Part shown: piece by piece, positions 9,296 through 18,768 of the stretch
Layout: the number at the start of each line of letters is the position of its first letter
Numbering within the stretch: the stretch's first letter is position 1
Source: an uncultured Aquimarina sp.
Lineage (GTDB): Bacteria; Bacteroidota; Bacteroidia; Flavobacteriales; Flavobacteriaceae
DNA: 64,000 nt
Reading direction: 5' to 3'
Assembly: GCA_947496705.1 (NCBI GenBank)
Contig: CANMDW010000003.1
Location: 467,622-531,621 of the forward strand
Notes under the pieces: generated by a model
The model's input: the letters and a program-made list of their open reading frames with translations, nothing else
Databases searched by the model: none
Told to the model about the DNA's origin: nothing
Translations under genes and position numbers: made by a program

Positions 9296-9397
9296 CTAGT
9301 GGCAACAACCCCAACCATTATCGCATGCTTCTGGAGGGCAAATTGGTGGTTTTCCTGCAAAGATCTTTTTTTGTGAAATTTTAGTAAGCACTTTCAC
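9296..9397 (-). CDS. Candidate Cys-rich bacteriocin-like/RiPP precursor peptide
   Basis: A 33-residue frame from a GTG start at 9397 (an in-frame TAG lies two codons upstream, so it cannot extend). The N-terminus is leader-like (KVLTKISQKKIFAG). The core KPPICPPEACDNGWGCCH has four Cys (20, 25, 31, 32), several Pro, and a Trp. This layout resembles the short bacteriocin-type peptides annotated in Flavobacteriaceae, which begin with a KxLxKISxxxLxxIxGG-like leader, although the double Gly is here Ala-Gly. A terminator follows at 9155-9185. No modification enzyme or exporter is adjacent. The rest of 9034-9450 shows nothing else. The resemblance is from memory of the family style, not from a search. 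Confidence 0.5.
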   Translation of the reverse strand: MKVLTKISQKKIFAGKPPICPPEACDNGWGCCH

Positions 9398-9450
9398 ACC
9401 TTCTATTTAGCATTAAATACAAGCCTTAAAAAACACTACATTTATATAAT

Positions 9451-10230
9451 TTATTTCCCGGGGAAATCTGCTTTGCGTTTTTCTAAAAACGCAGTGGTAC
9501 CTTCTTTAAAATCCTGGGTTCCAAAACAGTTACCAAATTGTTGGATTTCTATTGCATACCCATTCACCCCATCTTCATACCCTGCATTTACCGATTTGAT
9601 TGCGGCAGCTATAGCAACAGAGGAGTTTCGCATAATTTTTCCTGCCAGTTTTTCTGCCAGAGGCAACAATTCTTCCTGAGCAGTTACATAGTTTACCAAT
9701 CCATATTGTAATGCTTGGTTGGCATCGATCATCCCGGCAGTCATGATCATTTCCATAGCTCTGCCTTTACCTACCAACTGAGGTAACCGCTGTGTTCCTC
9801 CATATCCGGGGATCACTCCCAGAGAAACTTCGGGTAATCCCATTTTGGCATTATCGCTGGCGATCCTAAAATGTGCCGCCATGGCTAATTCTAAACCTCC
9901 TCCCAGCGCAAAACCATTTACTACAGCAATCACCGGGGTAGAAAGGTTGGCCACAAAATCAAATAATAATTCCTGCCCTTTTGCAGCAAGCTTCCCTCCT
10001 TCTGAAACTGAGAAATCAGCAAATTCGCTAATATCTGCTCCCGCTACAAAGGCTTTTTCCCCGCTTCCGGTAACGATGATCACTTTGGTATCGGCGTCAA
10101 GATCTGCCACCCTAAAAGCAGCATGTAGTTCCTGTATGGTTTCTTTATTAAGTGCATTTAGTTTTGACGGACGATCGATTGTTATTCTGGTAATTCCTTT
10201 GTTTTGTGATGTGATGATGTTTGTGTACAT
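9451..10230 (-). CDS. Enoyl-CoA hydratase/isomerase (crotonase family)
   Basis: 259 residues from the ATG at 10230; an upstream ATG at 10254 would add eight residues not typical of the family. The oxyanion-hole motif AFVAGADISEF (about residues 56-66), GFALGGGLELAMAAHFRIA (about 99-117) and the catalytic Glu region GLPEVSLGVIPGYGGTQRL (about 126-144) are all present. That pattern, with both Glu residues, fits a hydratase such as short-chain enoyl-CoA or crotonyl-CoA hydratase in fatty-acid beta-oxidation. It stands alone, with dispersed-repeat hairpins upstream. The CoA-transferase genes 5 kb away may belong to related acyl-CoA metabolism. Confidence 0.9.
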   Translation of the reverse strand: MYTNIITSQNKGITRITIDRPSKLNALNKETIQELHAAFRVADLDADTKVIIVTGSGEKAFVAGADISEFADFSVSEGGKLAAKGQELLFDFVANLSTPVIAVVNGFALGGGLELAMAAHFRIASDNAKMGLPEVSLGVIPGYGGTQRLPQLVGKGRAMEMIMTAGMIDANQALQYGLVNYVTAQEELLPLAEKLAGKIMRNSSVAIAAAIKSVNAGYEDGVNGYAIEIQQFGNCFGTQDFKEGTTAFLEKRKADFPGK

Positions 10231-10254
10231 GAAAAATTCTTTTTTCACTCCCAT

Positions 10255-10379
10255 GAACCTGCCTGTCTGCCGACAGGGATGGGAATCTTATTATTGTATA
10301 CTATATATTTGTTAAATAGATTCCGTGCCAATAATCTCGATAACTATCGGGATCAGGATACGCCGGAATGACAGAAGGA
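10255..10379. repeat. Intergenic block of dispersed hairpin repeats
   Basis: Holds CCTGTC-tgcc-GACAGG (10261-10276) and TCGATAactATCGGGAT-type pairing near 10338-10357, flanked by ATTCCG...CGGAATGACA arms (about 10321-10373). Related pieces recur at 29401-29416, 37619-37657, 53968-53986 and inside the gene at 59378. These look like small dispersed non-coding repeats of the genome. Confidence 0.5.
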
Positions 10380-11837
10380 CTACTCTCTAGGAAATTTAAC
10401 TTTAAAAACAGTTCCTTTTCCTTCTTTAGAGGTAAAGGTAATACTTCCATTATAGGTTTCCACAATATTTTTTACCATTCCTAATCCCAATCCCATTCCG
10501 CTGGTTTTAGTAGTAAATTTAGGTTCAAAAACCTTTTTTTTATTTTCTTCATTGATCCCTACTCCATTATCTGCAACAGTGATCACTACTTCTCCATTTT
10601 CTGAAAACACATCTACTATTATTTTGGGCACACGATCTTCGGGAATGGCCTGAATACCATTTTTTACCAAATTGGTTACTACCCGTATAAGTTGCGTTCT
10701 ATCAAATTTGGCGATGATCTCTTCTTTTTCCGAAGGAAAAATAATATAATCTTCATTAAAGATATCCAGTGCCAATCTAATAATCTTTACCACATCCAGC
10801 GTTTCACTTTTTTGTGCAGGCATTTGTGCAAAATTTGAAAACGCCGAAGCAATCGAACTCATGGTATCGATCTGCTGTATGAGGGTATCACTGTATTCCT
10901 TAATTTTTTGATGTACATTGAGGTCATTGGGGTCAAACTTACGTTGAAAACTCTGTACCGTTAATCGCATCGGTGTGAGTGGGTTTTTAATCTCATGAGC
11001 TACCTGTTTTGCCATTTCCCTCCAGGCCGCTTCGCGCTCACTTTTTGCCAGCATCGCAGCACTTTGCTCCAGCTCATCGATCATACTGTTATATGCATTT
11101 ACCAAAGAATGAATCTCGTCGCTAGCATCCCCTATATCAATTCGCTTATTACGTTTATCGAGCCTGGTCTGGTCTATGGTTTCTGAAATCGTTTTTAAGG
11201 ATCTGGTAATATATTTTGATAAAAAATAAGCTAGCGCAATCGCTATAATCAGCATTAATAGATACACCTGCCCTACGCGTCTAAGAAATTCTAATAATTC
11301 TCGTGTAATCAAATCATCGTCCTCTAAGTACGGAAGATTTAAAATACCCAAAGGTTTTGATCGTATATCGGTGATGTAGGTATATGATGACAAGAATTTT
11401 TCTCCGTTTTTTTCAGATTTTACCAGGTATTTCTTATCGTAAAGTGAAGCCAGTGTATCCAAAATAACCGGGTTAAGTTGAGTATTTGTAGTATCTTTTG
11501 CAAAAATACCTTCAGATTTGATCAATAATTTCCCAGACAGGCCGTATATATTAATAGGCAAAGAATGTTCTTCAGAGATTTGATAGATACGTTGTCGTTC
11601 TCTAAAAATTAATGGAAGATTTGCTTCATTTACCGGATAAGTAGTGCTCTTTAAAGCATTATCAATCGCAATTTGTATCCGTTCTTCTTTTCTTTCTAAC
11701 CGCTCCTGGTGATATTCTTCTGCCTCTTCTTTATATTGATAAATAGAAACCGCTGCTATTAATACAGAAGCTATCAACACTAATAAAGTCATCGAAATAA
11801 AAATACGTGTGCGAAGAGAAAGTTTTAGTAGCTGCAT
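10380..11837 (-). CDS. Two-component sensor histidine kinase with HAMP domain
   Basis: 485 residues from the ATG at 11837. The open frame runs further up to 12038 but would overlap the divergent ABC gene and lacks homology-like sequence. Order: TM1 (about 7-30), extracytoplasmic sensor (about 31-185), TM2 (about 190-215), HAMP, then a HisKA domain with the phospho-acceptor His281 in HEIKNPLTPMRL. A HATPase with N box (NLVKNGIQAI), G1 (DNGVGI) and G2 (GMGLGLGMV) follows. The HEIKNPLTP form resembles NtrY-type kinases. No response regulator is adjacent, so it is an orphan kinase here. The signal sensed is unknown. Confidence 0.9.
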   Translation of the reverse strand: MQLLKLSLRTRIFISMTLLVLIASVLIAAVSIYQYKEEAEEYHQERLERKEERIQIAIDNALKSTTYPVNEANLPLIFRERQRIYQISEEHSLPINIYGLSGKLLIKSEGIFAKDTTNTQLNPVILDTLASLYDKKYLVKSEKNGEKFLSSYTYITDIRSKPLGILNLPYLEDDDLITRELLEFLRRVGQVYLLMLIIAIALAYFLSKYITRSLKTISETIDQTRLDKRNKRIDIGDASDEIHSLVNAYNSMIDELEQSAAMLAKSEREAAWREMAKQVAHEIKNPLTPMRLTVQSFQRKFDPNDLNVHQKIKEYSDTLIQQIDTMSSIASAFSNFAQMPAQKSETLDVVKIIRLALDIFNEDYIIFPSEKEEIIAKFDRTQLIRVVTNLVKNGIQAIPEDRVPKIIVDVFSENGEVVITVADNGVGINEENKKKVFEPKFTTKTSGMGLGLGMVKNIVETYNGSITFTSKEGKGTVFKVKFPRE

Positions 11838-11940
11838 AGTATACTTTGATAGGTAAAGATAGCAAATATCACACCAAAATAGTTGTAAAAAGAAATCCCG
11901 AAATGTATTGAATTTCCTAAATTTACCTGGCATTTGAGTT

Positions 11941-13632
11941 ATGAAGGATACCATATTACTTTCTGTACAAGATTTATGTCTTTCTTTTTCTTCTGAAGGA
12001 AAGGCAATCCAGGTATTACATGACATTTCATTTACCATTCATAAAAATGAGATCCTAGGTGTGGTAGGTGAATCAGGAAGTGGAAAATCGGTGGCATCAC
12101 TGGCCATTCTTGGATTACTCCCAAAGAAAACTGCAACCATTTCTAAAGGAAGCATTATGTACAATCATACTTCTTTACTGAAACTCAATGAACAAGAGTA
12201 TCGTGCTATTCGCGGAAACGAAATTGCCATGATCTTTCAGGAGCCCATGAGTTCCTTAAACCCTTCTATGAAATGCGGCAAACAAGTGTTGGAAATATTG
12301 CTTCAGCATACAGCTTTATCCAAAGCTGAAGCAAAAACCGAAGTGCTTTCTTTATTTGAAAAAGTGAAACTCCCGGATCCCGATAGGGCATATCAATCTT
12401 ATCCCCATCAATTAAGTGGGGGTCAAAAACAACGTATCATGATCGCTATGGCGATTGCCTGCAAGCCAAAACTTCTTATTGCCGACGAACCCACAACAGC
12501 ACTGGATGTGACAGTTCAAAAAGAGATTATTAACCTGCTTCAACATTTACAGCAAGAATACAAAATGAGCGTTTTGTTTATTTCTCATGATCTCTCACTG
12601 GTTTCAGAAATTGCAGATCATGTGCTGGTGATGTATCAGGGAAAAATGGTTGAATACGGCAGTGCCGATGAGATATTTCATCATCCCAAGCAAGAATATA
12701 CAAAAGCATTGATCAATGCAAGACCTACTTTGGATGTTAGGTTTAAAAAACTACCTACCATTGCAGATTTTTTAGAACATACCGATCAAAACCGGGCAAT
12801 TGTTACCAAAGAACAACGAGAACGACATCATCAAAATTTATATAGCAATCCTCCGCTCTTAGAAGTTATTAATGTAGAAAAAACATATTTTTCTAAGGCT
12901 GGCTTATTTGGTAAGAAGGCATTTAAAGCTGTAGATAATGTGAGCTTTAAACTGTATGAAGGTGAGACCCTGGGTCTTGTTGGCGAATCGGGTTGCGGTA
13001 AATCTACCCTGGGTAATGCCATCTTGCAATTGGATAAAGCAAACAGTGGCCAGGTGTTGTACAAAGGACAAGACATTACGCGATTATCTACATCACAAAT
13101 ACGAACGCTACGCAAAGAAATTCAATTGATTTTTCAGGACCCGTTTGCTTCTTTAAATCCAAGATTAACTATAGGGAGAGCAATTATGGAACCTATGCAG
13201 GCGCATCAACTATATAATAACGATACCGAAAGAAAGGAAAAAGTCATCGAATTGTTGGATCGTGTAGGTCTAACCAAAGAACATTTTAACAGGTATCCAC
13301 ACGAATTTAGTGGTGGCCAGCGGCAACGCATCGGTATTGCCCGCACTATTGCATTGCAACCCAAACTAATCGTATGTGACGAATCTGTAAGCGCACTGGA
13401 TATATCGGTACAAGCACAGGTGCTGAATTTATTAAATGAACTAAAAGAGAAATTTGGTTTTACATACATTTTTATCTCACACGATCTGGCAGTTGTAAAA
13501 TATATGTCTGATCAACTACTGGTCATGAATCAAGGTAAAATTGAAGAACGTGGAGATGCAGATTTGATTTATGAAAACCCGCAGAAAGACTATACCAGGA
13601 AACTTATAGACGCTATTCCTAAGGGAAAGTAG
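11941..13632 (+). CDS. Fused double-ATPase ABC transporter subunit (oligopeptide/dipeptide type)
   Basis: 563 residues with two complete nucleotide-binding domains. The first has Walker A GESGSGKS, signature LSGGQKQR and Walker B LLIADEP. The second has Walker A GESGCGKS, signature FSGGQRQR and LIVCDES. Each domain ends in the oligopeptide-transporter extension. The arrangement is that of YejF/GsiA, where one polypeptide replaces the usual DppD/DppF pair in peptide or glutathione import. No permease or binding protein is adjacent, so those must be encoded elsewhere. A bidirectional terminator lies 98 bp downstream. Confidence 0.92.
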   Translation: MKDTILLSVQDLCLSFSSEGKAIQVLHDISFTIHKNEILGVVGESGSGKSVASLAILGLLPKKTATISKGSIMYNHTSLLKLNEQEYRAIRGNEIAMIFQEPMSSLNPSMKCGKQVLEILLQHTALSKAEAKTEVLSLFEKVKLPDPDRAYQSYPHQLSGGQKQRIMIAMAIACKPKLLIADEPTTALDVTVQKEIINLLQHLQQEYKMSVLFISHDLSLVSEIADHVLVMYQGKMVEYGSADEIFHHPKQEYTKALINARPTLDVRFKKLPTIADFLEHTDQNRAIVTKEQRERHHQNLYSNPPLLEVINVEKTYFSKAGLFGKKAFKAVDNVSFKLYEGETLGLVGESGCGKSTLGNAILQLDKANSGQVLYKGQDITRLSTSQIRTLRKEIQLIFQDPFASLNPRLTIGRAIMEPMQAHQLYNNDTERKEKVIELLDRVGLTKEHFNRYPHEFSGGQRQRIGIARTIALQPKLIVCDESVSALDISVQAQVLNLLNELKEKFGFTYIFISHDLAVVKYMSDQLLVMNQGKIEERGDADLIYENPQKDYTRKLIDAIPKGK

Positions 13633-13729
13633 ATTTTTGTCTCATAATGCTTCTGGTACAAATTTTTCTTCTACAAATCATTCTAAGTATCAACAAAACA
13701 TATGAAGTAATATTTAAATAATAAAAAAA

Positions 13730-13755
13730 CCTGTTAAGCTTTACAGTTTAACAGG
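13730..13755. terminator. Bidirectional hairpin terminator
   Basis: CCTGTTAA...TTAACAGG is a perfect 8-bp stem with a run of seven A before it and TTTC after. It can end the plus-strand ABC gene and, on the minus strand, the small ORF at 13804-13905. Confidence 0.7.
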
Positions 13756-13803
13756 TTTCATTCATCGCGACTTGGGGAGTTGCGATTAATTAACAACAAA
13801 AAA

Positions 13804-13905
13804 TCACATCAACAAAAATACTTTTTTAGCTAAATATACGCAGTTAGAAATCAATTCCATTGTGGGTTTAATAGACTTCTGTAAACGGTTTATACGCTTT
13901 TTCAT
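13804..13905 (-). CDS. Candidate 33-residue small protein
   Basis: A 33-codon frame within the 617-bp stretch 13633-14249. It begins MKKRINRLQKSIKP (strongly basic, amphipathic) and ends in a hydrophobic tail (ISNCVYLAKKVFLLM). A terminator lies about 50 bp downstream on this strand. No family is recognised and the frame is short, so chance cannot be ruled out. The remaining 13906-14249 is AT-rich and shows no gene; GTTCGAATCC near 14066 looks like a tRNA T-arm but no tRNA folds around it. Confidence 0.25.
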   Translation of the reverse strand: MKKRINRLQKSIKPTMELISNCVYLAKKVFLLM

Positions 13906-14249
13906 AATAGGGACAATATTGTGTGGGTTAAACTTATTTTAATCCTAAAAAACAATGGTATTTCGGGTATTATTTTTTAAGGGGATACTAATATGCAAAT
14001 AATTTTTAATAACAACGTTTAAATACTTAATAAATCGACGAAATACTCAAAATTTTAACATTTAAAGTTCGAATCCTTGTTTTTATGGGTTAAAGCAGAA
14101 GTTTAAGTACACAGAAATAGCCTGAAAGTGTAGTATTTTTCTTTCAAAAAAGAGTGTTTTTGGTATTTATAAGTAGATAACGTTTACTTTTTGAATTTAT
14201 TATTCGTAGTATCTTAATTATTATTCGTTATGCTATGTATAGAATTAGG

Positions 14250-14912
14250 TTAGAATTCATCGAATGTCATTTCAGGAATATTTCCCTCAATAATGAGGTT
14301 TCCTTCAGTAGCATTTCTAATATCTTCAATACTTACTCCCGGTGCTCTTTCCAAAAGTTTAAAACCTTCATCTGTAACTTCGAGCAGCGCCAAATTGGTT
14401 ACTATTTTCTTCACGCAATGTACTCCGGTAAGTGGAAGCGAGCATTCTTTTAGCAATTTTGAGGCTCCCGCTTTATTGGTGTGCATCATAGCAACAATAA
14501 TATTTTCGGCACTAGCTACAAGATCCATAGCTCCTCCCATCCCCTTCACCATCTTTCCGGGGATTTTCCAATTGGCGATATCACCATTTTCTGAAACTTC
14601 CATAGCACCCAAAACAGTAAGATCAACATGTTGCCCCCGAATCATATTAAAACTTGTTGCCGAATCAAAAAATGAAGCACCGGGCATGGTCGTAATAGTT
14701 TGCTTCCCCGCATTGATTATATCGGCATCTTCTTCTCCTTCATACGGAAAAGGTCCCATCCCCAAAACACCATTTTCGCTCTGAAACTCTACCTCGATAC
14801 CTTTGGGGATATAATTTGCTACCAGGGTAGGTATCCCGATCCCCAGATTTACAAAATACCCGTCCTGAAGTTCTTTTGCAATGCGCCTTGCTATTCCGTT
14901 TTTATCCAACAT
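14250..14912 (-). CDS. scoB: 3-oxoacid CoA-transferase subunit B
   Basis: 220 residues. The family-typical GYFVNLGIGIPTLVANYIP is near the N-terminus and the catalytic Glu is in SENGVLGMGPFP (about residues 45-56), which forms the glutamyl-CoA thioester. With subunit A (15643-16341) it moves CoA from succinyl-CoA to acetoacetate or a related 3-oxoacid. The order on the minus strand is scoA, peroxiredoxin, scoB. The gene is full length and shows no defects. Confidence 0.93.
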   Translation of the reverse strand: MLDKNGIARRIAKELQDGYFVNLGIGIPTLVANYIPKGIEVEFQSENGVLGMGPFPYEGEEDADIINAGKQTITTMPGASFFDSATSFNMIRGQHVDLTVLGAMEVSENGDIANWKIPGKMVKGMGGAMDLVASAENIIVAMMHTNKAGASKLLKECSLPLTGVHCVKKIVTNLALLEVTDEGFKLLERAPGVSIEDIRNATEGNLIIEGNIPEMTFDEF

Positions 14913-14936
14913 ATATATGCTATAAATTAAGTAAGG

Positions 14937-15578
14937 TTAATTCAAATTAGGTTGTGGGGTCATTCTTAAATACGGTTTAACCTCTTTGTGCCCTTTGGGA
15001 AAAAGCCCGGGAATTTCCTCATTAGTCACAGAAGGTACAATAACACAATCTTCTCCCCGGTTCCAGTTTGCCGGTGTAGCTACCTTATGATATGCTGTTA
15101 ACTGTAATGAATCAATAACACGTAATAACTCATCAAAGTTTCTTCCTGTAGAAGCCGGATAGGTAATGGTAAGTTTAATCTTCTTATCCGGGCCAATCAC
15201 AAATACAGAACGCACAGTTAACTGGCTGTCGGCATTGGGATGGATCATATCATACAATTCTGATACTTTTCTGTTTTCATCTGCGATGATCGGAAAATTA
15301 ACTGTTGTGTTTTGTGTTTCATTGATATCTTTAATCCAACCGTGATGCGATTCGAGTCCATCTACGCTCAAGGCCACCACTTTTACATTGCGTTTATTAA
15401 ATTCGTCGGTGTATTTTGCCACAGTTCCCAATTCTGTAGTGCAAACCGGTGTATAATCTGCCGGATGCGAAAACAAAACTCCCCAACTATCCCCTAGCCA
15501 GTTATGAAAATCGATTTCTCCTTCTGTAGTTTGTGCCGTGAAGTTTGGTGCTTCATCTCCTAATCGTATTGCTGCCAT
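14937..15578 (-). CDS. 1-Cys peroxiredoxin (Prx6 type)
   Basis: 213 residues. The peroxidatic Cys is in the PADYTPVCTTELG motif (about residues 36-48), with the Prx6-type C-terminal extension (WNRGEDCVIVP...RMTPQP). The N-terminal FTAQTTEGEIDFHNWLGDSW is typical. Prx6 enzymes reduce hydrogen peroxide and organic hydroperoxides. It sits between the two CoA-transferase subunits, 24 bp before scoB, so the three may share a message. However, a strong hairpin at 15606-15636 separates it from scoA and could reduce or reset transcription. Confidence 0.92.
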   Translation of the reverse strand: MAAIRLGDEAPNFTAQTTEGEIDFHNWLGDSWGVLFSHPADYTPVCTTELGTVAKYTDEFNKRNVKVVALSVDGLESHHGWIKDINETQNTTVNFPIIADENRKVSELYDMIHPNADSQLTVRSVFVIGPDKKIKLTITYPASTGRNFDELLRVIDSLQLTAYHKVATPANWNRGEDCVIVPSVTNEEIPGLFPKGHKEVKPYLRMTPQPNLN

Positions 15579-15605
15579 AATTTGTGTATTTATGTGTTAT
15601 TAAAA

Positions 15606-15636
15606 CACCTCCCAGGTTTTCAAAACCCGGGAGGTG
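15606..15636 (-). terminator. Strong intercistronic hairpin between scoA and peroxiredoxin
   Basis: A 15-bp stem with one mismatch (CACCTCCCAGGTTTT / AAAACCCGGGAGGTG) and a one-base loop begins 6 bp after the scoA stop. On the minus strand it is followed by TTTTAATAA, a weak U-run. It could be a terminator, attenuator or message-stabilising stem. Confidence 0.55.
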
Positions 15637-15642
15637 CGTCTC

Positions 15643-16341
15643 TTATTTTTTACGCACGGTACGTTGCTCAATTCTTTTTTCGTATCGTTTGCCCTGAAAG
15701 ATACGCTGCACAAATATCCCCGGAATATGAATCTGATCAGGATCCAGGCTTCCTGCAGGAAGGAGTTCTTCTACCTCTGCGACGGTAATTTTTGCTGCCC
15801 CACACATACAGGGATTAAAATTTCTTGCAGTTCCTTTAAAGATTAAGTTTCCGGCTTCATCTCCTTTCCAGGCTTTTACAAAAGCAAAATCTGCCTTAAA
15901 TGCATGCTCCAGCACATACATTTTGCCATTAAATTCTCTGGTTTCCTTTCCTTCGGCTACTTCGGTGCCATATCCCGCAGGAGTATAAATTGCCGGAAAA
16001 CCACCTTGTGCTGCACGGCATCTTTCTGCCAATGTTCCTTGCGGGATGAGTTCTACATCCAGTTCTCCACTTAGCATTTGCCGTTCGAATTCATCATTTT
16101 CCCCAACATAAGAGGATATCATTTTCTTGATTTGTTTTTTTTGAAGTAAAAGACCCAGGCCGAAATCATCTACTCCTGCATTATTGGAAATGCAGGTAAG
16201 GCCACTGACATTTAATTTTACGAGTTCTGCGATTGCATTTTCGGGAATACCGCAAAGCCCAAAACCGCCCAGCATCAGGGTCATATCATTTTTAACTCCT
16301 GCCATGGCTTCGGTAACATTTTGTACCGTTTTACGAATCAT
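15643..16341 (-). CDS. scoA: 3-oxoacid CoA-transferase subunit A
   Basis: 232 residues with the subunit-A glycine motif [13 protein letters not shown] near residues 25-37 and the C-terminal metal/CoA-proximal segment typical of the family ([20 protein letters not shown]). It pairs with ScoB as a heteromeric SCOT-type CoA-transferase. Its stop is close to a stable hairpin, so expression relative to scoB may be uneven. Both subunits are complete. Confidence 0.93.
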   Translation of the reverse strand: MIRKTVQNVTEAMAGVKNDMTLMLGGFGLCGIPENAIAELVKLNVSGLTCISNNAGVDDFGLGLLLQKKQIKKMISSYVGENDEFERQMLSGELDVELIPQGTLAERCRAAQGGFPAIYTPAGYGTEVAEGKETREFNGKMYVLEHAFKADFAFVKAWKGDEAGNLIFKGTARNFNPCMCGAAKITVAEVEELLPAGSLDPDQIHIPGIFVQRIFQGKRYEKRIEQRTVRKK

Positions 16342-16434
16342 AGTGTTCTGTTTTTAGCAGTACTAAAAGTACTAAAAAAACATCACTATACCGTTTGAAA
16401 TAAGATAGTTTTATGATTGAAAAAACTCCTGTTT

Positions 16435-18765
16435 TCAGAGACTGAATTCTTCAAAATTTTCTCTCCCGGCATTGTTCTTTTTAAATGCTTTGCAGTCTAC
16501 TTCGATGGTCAGTTTTTTGGGCTTTATAAAAGCATCTTTAGAAATCTTCAGCGTTTTATCTGCATAACATTTTTTCATATACAATGCCCAAACCGGTAAT
16601 GCCATCGTTGCTCCCTGCCCAAAAGCAGTTGTCTTAAAATGAGTTGCCCTGTCGTCTCCTCCAACCCAAACTCCTGTACATAGATTAGGAACAATGCCCA
16701 TAAACCAACCATCACTTTGATTTTGTGTGGTTCCGGTTTTACCGGCGATAGGATTGGTTAATAAATAAGGATGCCCGGTTACTACATTCTTGATTTCATA
16801 TCTTGAGGATGGCCCTGTGCGTAAACGAACTCCAGAACCCGAGTGGGTAACACCTTCCATTAGATTTATGGTAACATAGGCTGCTTCTCGACTAATTACA
16901 TCGCGTGTCTCGGGAACAAATTGATATAAAACCGTTCCGTTTTTATCTTCAATGCTGGTAATTGTTACAGGTTTGGTGTAAATACCCTGATTTGCAAAAG
17001 TGCTGTATGCTCCTACCATTTCTGACAGTTTTAAATCTACAGATCCCAGGGCTATTGAGGCTACCTCTAGAATATCGGATTTTACTCCGGTTTTCCTGGC
17101 AAGCCTGGCGATAGGTTCTGGACCGATCTTATCCATTAATCGAGCAGAAACGGTATTCACAGATTTAGCCAATGCTTCCTTAAGACTCATATACCCGGTA
17201 TAATCTGCATCACTGTTTTTTGGTGTCCAATCATTTTCTATGACACCATGTGAACCCACTGGAATAGTGATCTGGGATTTTGGCAACGTATCGCAAGGAG
17301 ACAATTTTAATTGATCGATTGCAGTGGCATATACAAACGGCTTAAAGGTAGATCCTACCTGACGCGCTCCCTGATACACATGATCATACTGAAAATGTTT
17401 GTAGTTCACTCCTCCAACCCAGGCTTTAACATGCCCTGTCTGTGGCTCCATAGACATTAATCCCGATCGTAAGAATTTTTTATAGTACAGAATAGAGTCC
17501 TTTGGTGTCATAATGGTATCTATTTCTCCTTTCCAGCTGAAGATGCGCATCTCGACCTTTTGATCAAAAGACTTTTTTATTTCTTTTTCAGATTTGCCTT
17601 CACTCAACATTTTTTTTCTCCTGGCAGACGATTTTATACTTCTGTTAAGAATTCCTTCTACTTCTGCTTTGGTAATATCTCTGAAAGGGCTGGTTTTATT
17701 GTTCTTCTCTTGCTTGTCAAATTCTTTTTGAAGATTTGCCATATGCTCTTGTACCGCTTCTTCAGCATATTTTTGCATGCGGGAATCTATGGTTACATTA
17801 ATTCGTAATCCATCTCTATAGATATCATAAAACACTGTTTCGCCTTCTTCATTTTCTCCTTTAGGATTATTTTTTACCCAATTAGACATCCAGCTTCTTA
17901 CATATTCTCTAAAATAAGTTGCGGTACCATCATTATGGCCTTCGGGTGAATACTCTAAATCTAACGGCAATTGTTTTAGGCTATCCCTTTCTTTTTCACT
18001 TAAATACCCATACTTTGCCATTTGGTTAAGCACAACATCCCTTCTGGTCTTTACCATTTCCGGCCTGCGCAATGGATTAAAAAGTGATGAGTTTTTTAAC
18101 ATCCCGACCAATACAGCGGCTTCTTCTTTTTTGAGATCTTTTGGGTTTTTTCCGAAGTAGATACGCGATGCAGAGCTTATACCAATCGCCTGATTAAGGA
18201 AATCATATTTGTTAAGGTACATAGTGATGATCTCATTTTTGGTATATTGTCTTTCTAATCGAGTAGCGATTACCCATTCTTTTAATTTTTGTTTAATGCG
18301 TTCCCAAATGTTTTTAGAACCCCCGGTAAACAATTGTTTTGATAATTGTTGAGAAATTGTACTAGCCCCTCCTTTGCTTCCCAGAAAAATAAAAGCACGC
18401 AATGTTCCTCTGGCGTCTATCCCAGAATGATCATAATACCTGGCATCTTCTGTTGCTACCAATGCGTCTACCAAATGTTGTGGCAGGTCTTCATAATTAA
18501 TCGGTGTTCGGTTTTCATTAAAAAAAGTTCCTATCTGCACCCCATCAGACGAGATAATCTGGGTTGCCAGATCATTTTGCGGGTTTTCTAATTCTTCAAA
18601 CTTTGGCATTTCTCCAAAAGCTCCCCAGCTTGCCAAAAAAAATAATAAAATGATTAGAAAAACTCCTGAAGCAAATGTGATCCAAAATGCTTTGATATAC
18701 TTCAGCGTATTGATTGGTGCTGTTTGTGTCCTTTTTTTTGTCGATTTGGGTGTTGCCTTTGCCAT
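16435..18765 (-). CDS. Class A penicillin-binding protein 1A
   Basis: 776 residues. A cytoplasmic basic N-terminus and one transmembrane helix (about 25-48) lead into the GT51 glycosyltransferase domain with the catalytic-Glu motif EDARYYDHSGIDARG (about residues 108-122). The transpeptidase domain follows, with the active-site serine in GSTFKPF, an SVN motif, and KTGTT. It polymerises and cross-links peptidoglycan on the outer face of the inner membrane. The gene follows gldH by 3 bp and ricT before that, a linkage seen in many flavobacteria. All catalytic motifs are intact. Confidence 0.95.
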   Translation of the reverse strand: MAKATPKSTKKRTQTAPINTLKYIKAFWITFASGVFLIILLFFLASWGAFGEMPKFEELENPQNDLATQIISSDGVQIGTFFNENRTPINYEDLPQHLVDALVATEDARYYDHSGIDARGTLRAFIFLGSKGGASTISQQLSKQLFTGGSKNIWERIKQKLKEWVIATRLERQYTKNEIITMYLNKYDFLNQAIGISSASRIYFGKNPKDLKKEEAAVLVGMLKNSSLFNPLRRPEMVKTRRDVVLNQMAKYGYLSEKERDSLKQLPLDLEYSPEGHNDGTATYFREYVRSWMSNWVKNNPKGENEEGETVFYDIYRDGLRINVTIDSRMQKYAEEAVQEHMANLQKEFDKQEKNNKTSPFRDITKAEVEGILNRSIKSSARRKKMLSEGKSEKEIKKSFDQKVEMRIFSWKGEIDTIMTPKDSILYYKKFLRSGLMSMEPQTGHVKAWVGGVNYKHFQYDHVYQGARQVGSTFKPFVYATAIDQLKLSPCDTLPKSQITIPVGSHGVIENDWTPKNSDADYTGYMSLKEALAKSVNTVSARLMDKIGPEPIARLARKTGVKSDILEVASIALGSVDLKLSEMVGAYSTFANQGIYTKPVTITSIEDKNGTVLYQFVPETRDVISREAAYVTINLMEGVTHSGSGVRLRTGPSSRYEIKNVVTGHPYLLTNPIAGKTGTTQNQSDGWFMGIVPNLCTGVWVGGDDRATHFKTTAFGQGATMALPVWALYMKKCYADKTLKISKDAFIKPKKLTIEVDCKAFKKNNAGRENFEEFSL

Positions 18766-18768
18766 ATG

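Noticed and set aside
11838..12038. N-terminal extension of the histidine kinase by 67 codons
   Set aside because: It overlaps the divergent ABC gene; the Met at 11837 directly precedes a standard first transmembrane helix.
14060..14080. GTTCGAATCC, the usual tRNA T-arm sequence
   Set aside because: No acceptor, D or anticodon stem can be drawn around it.
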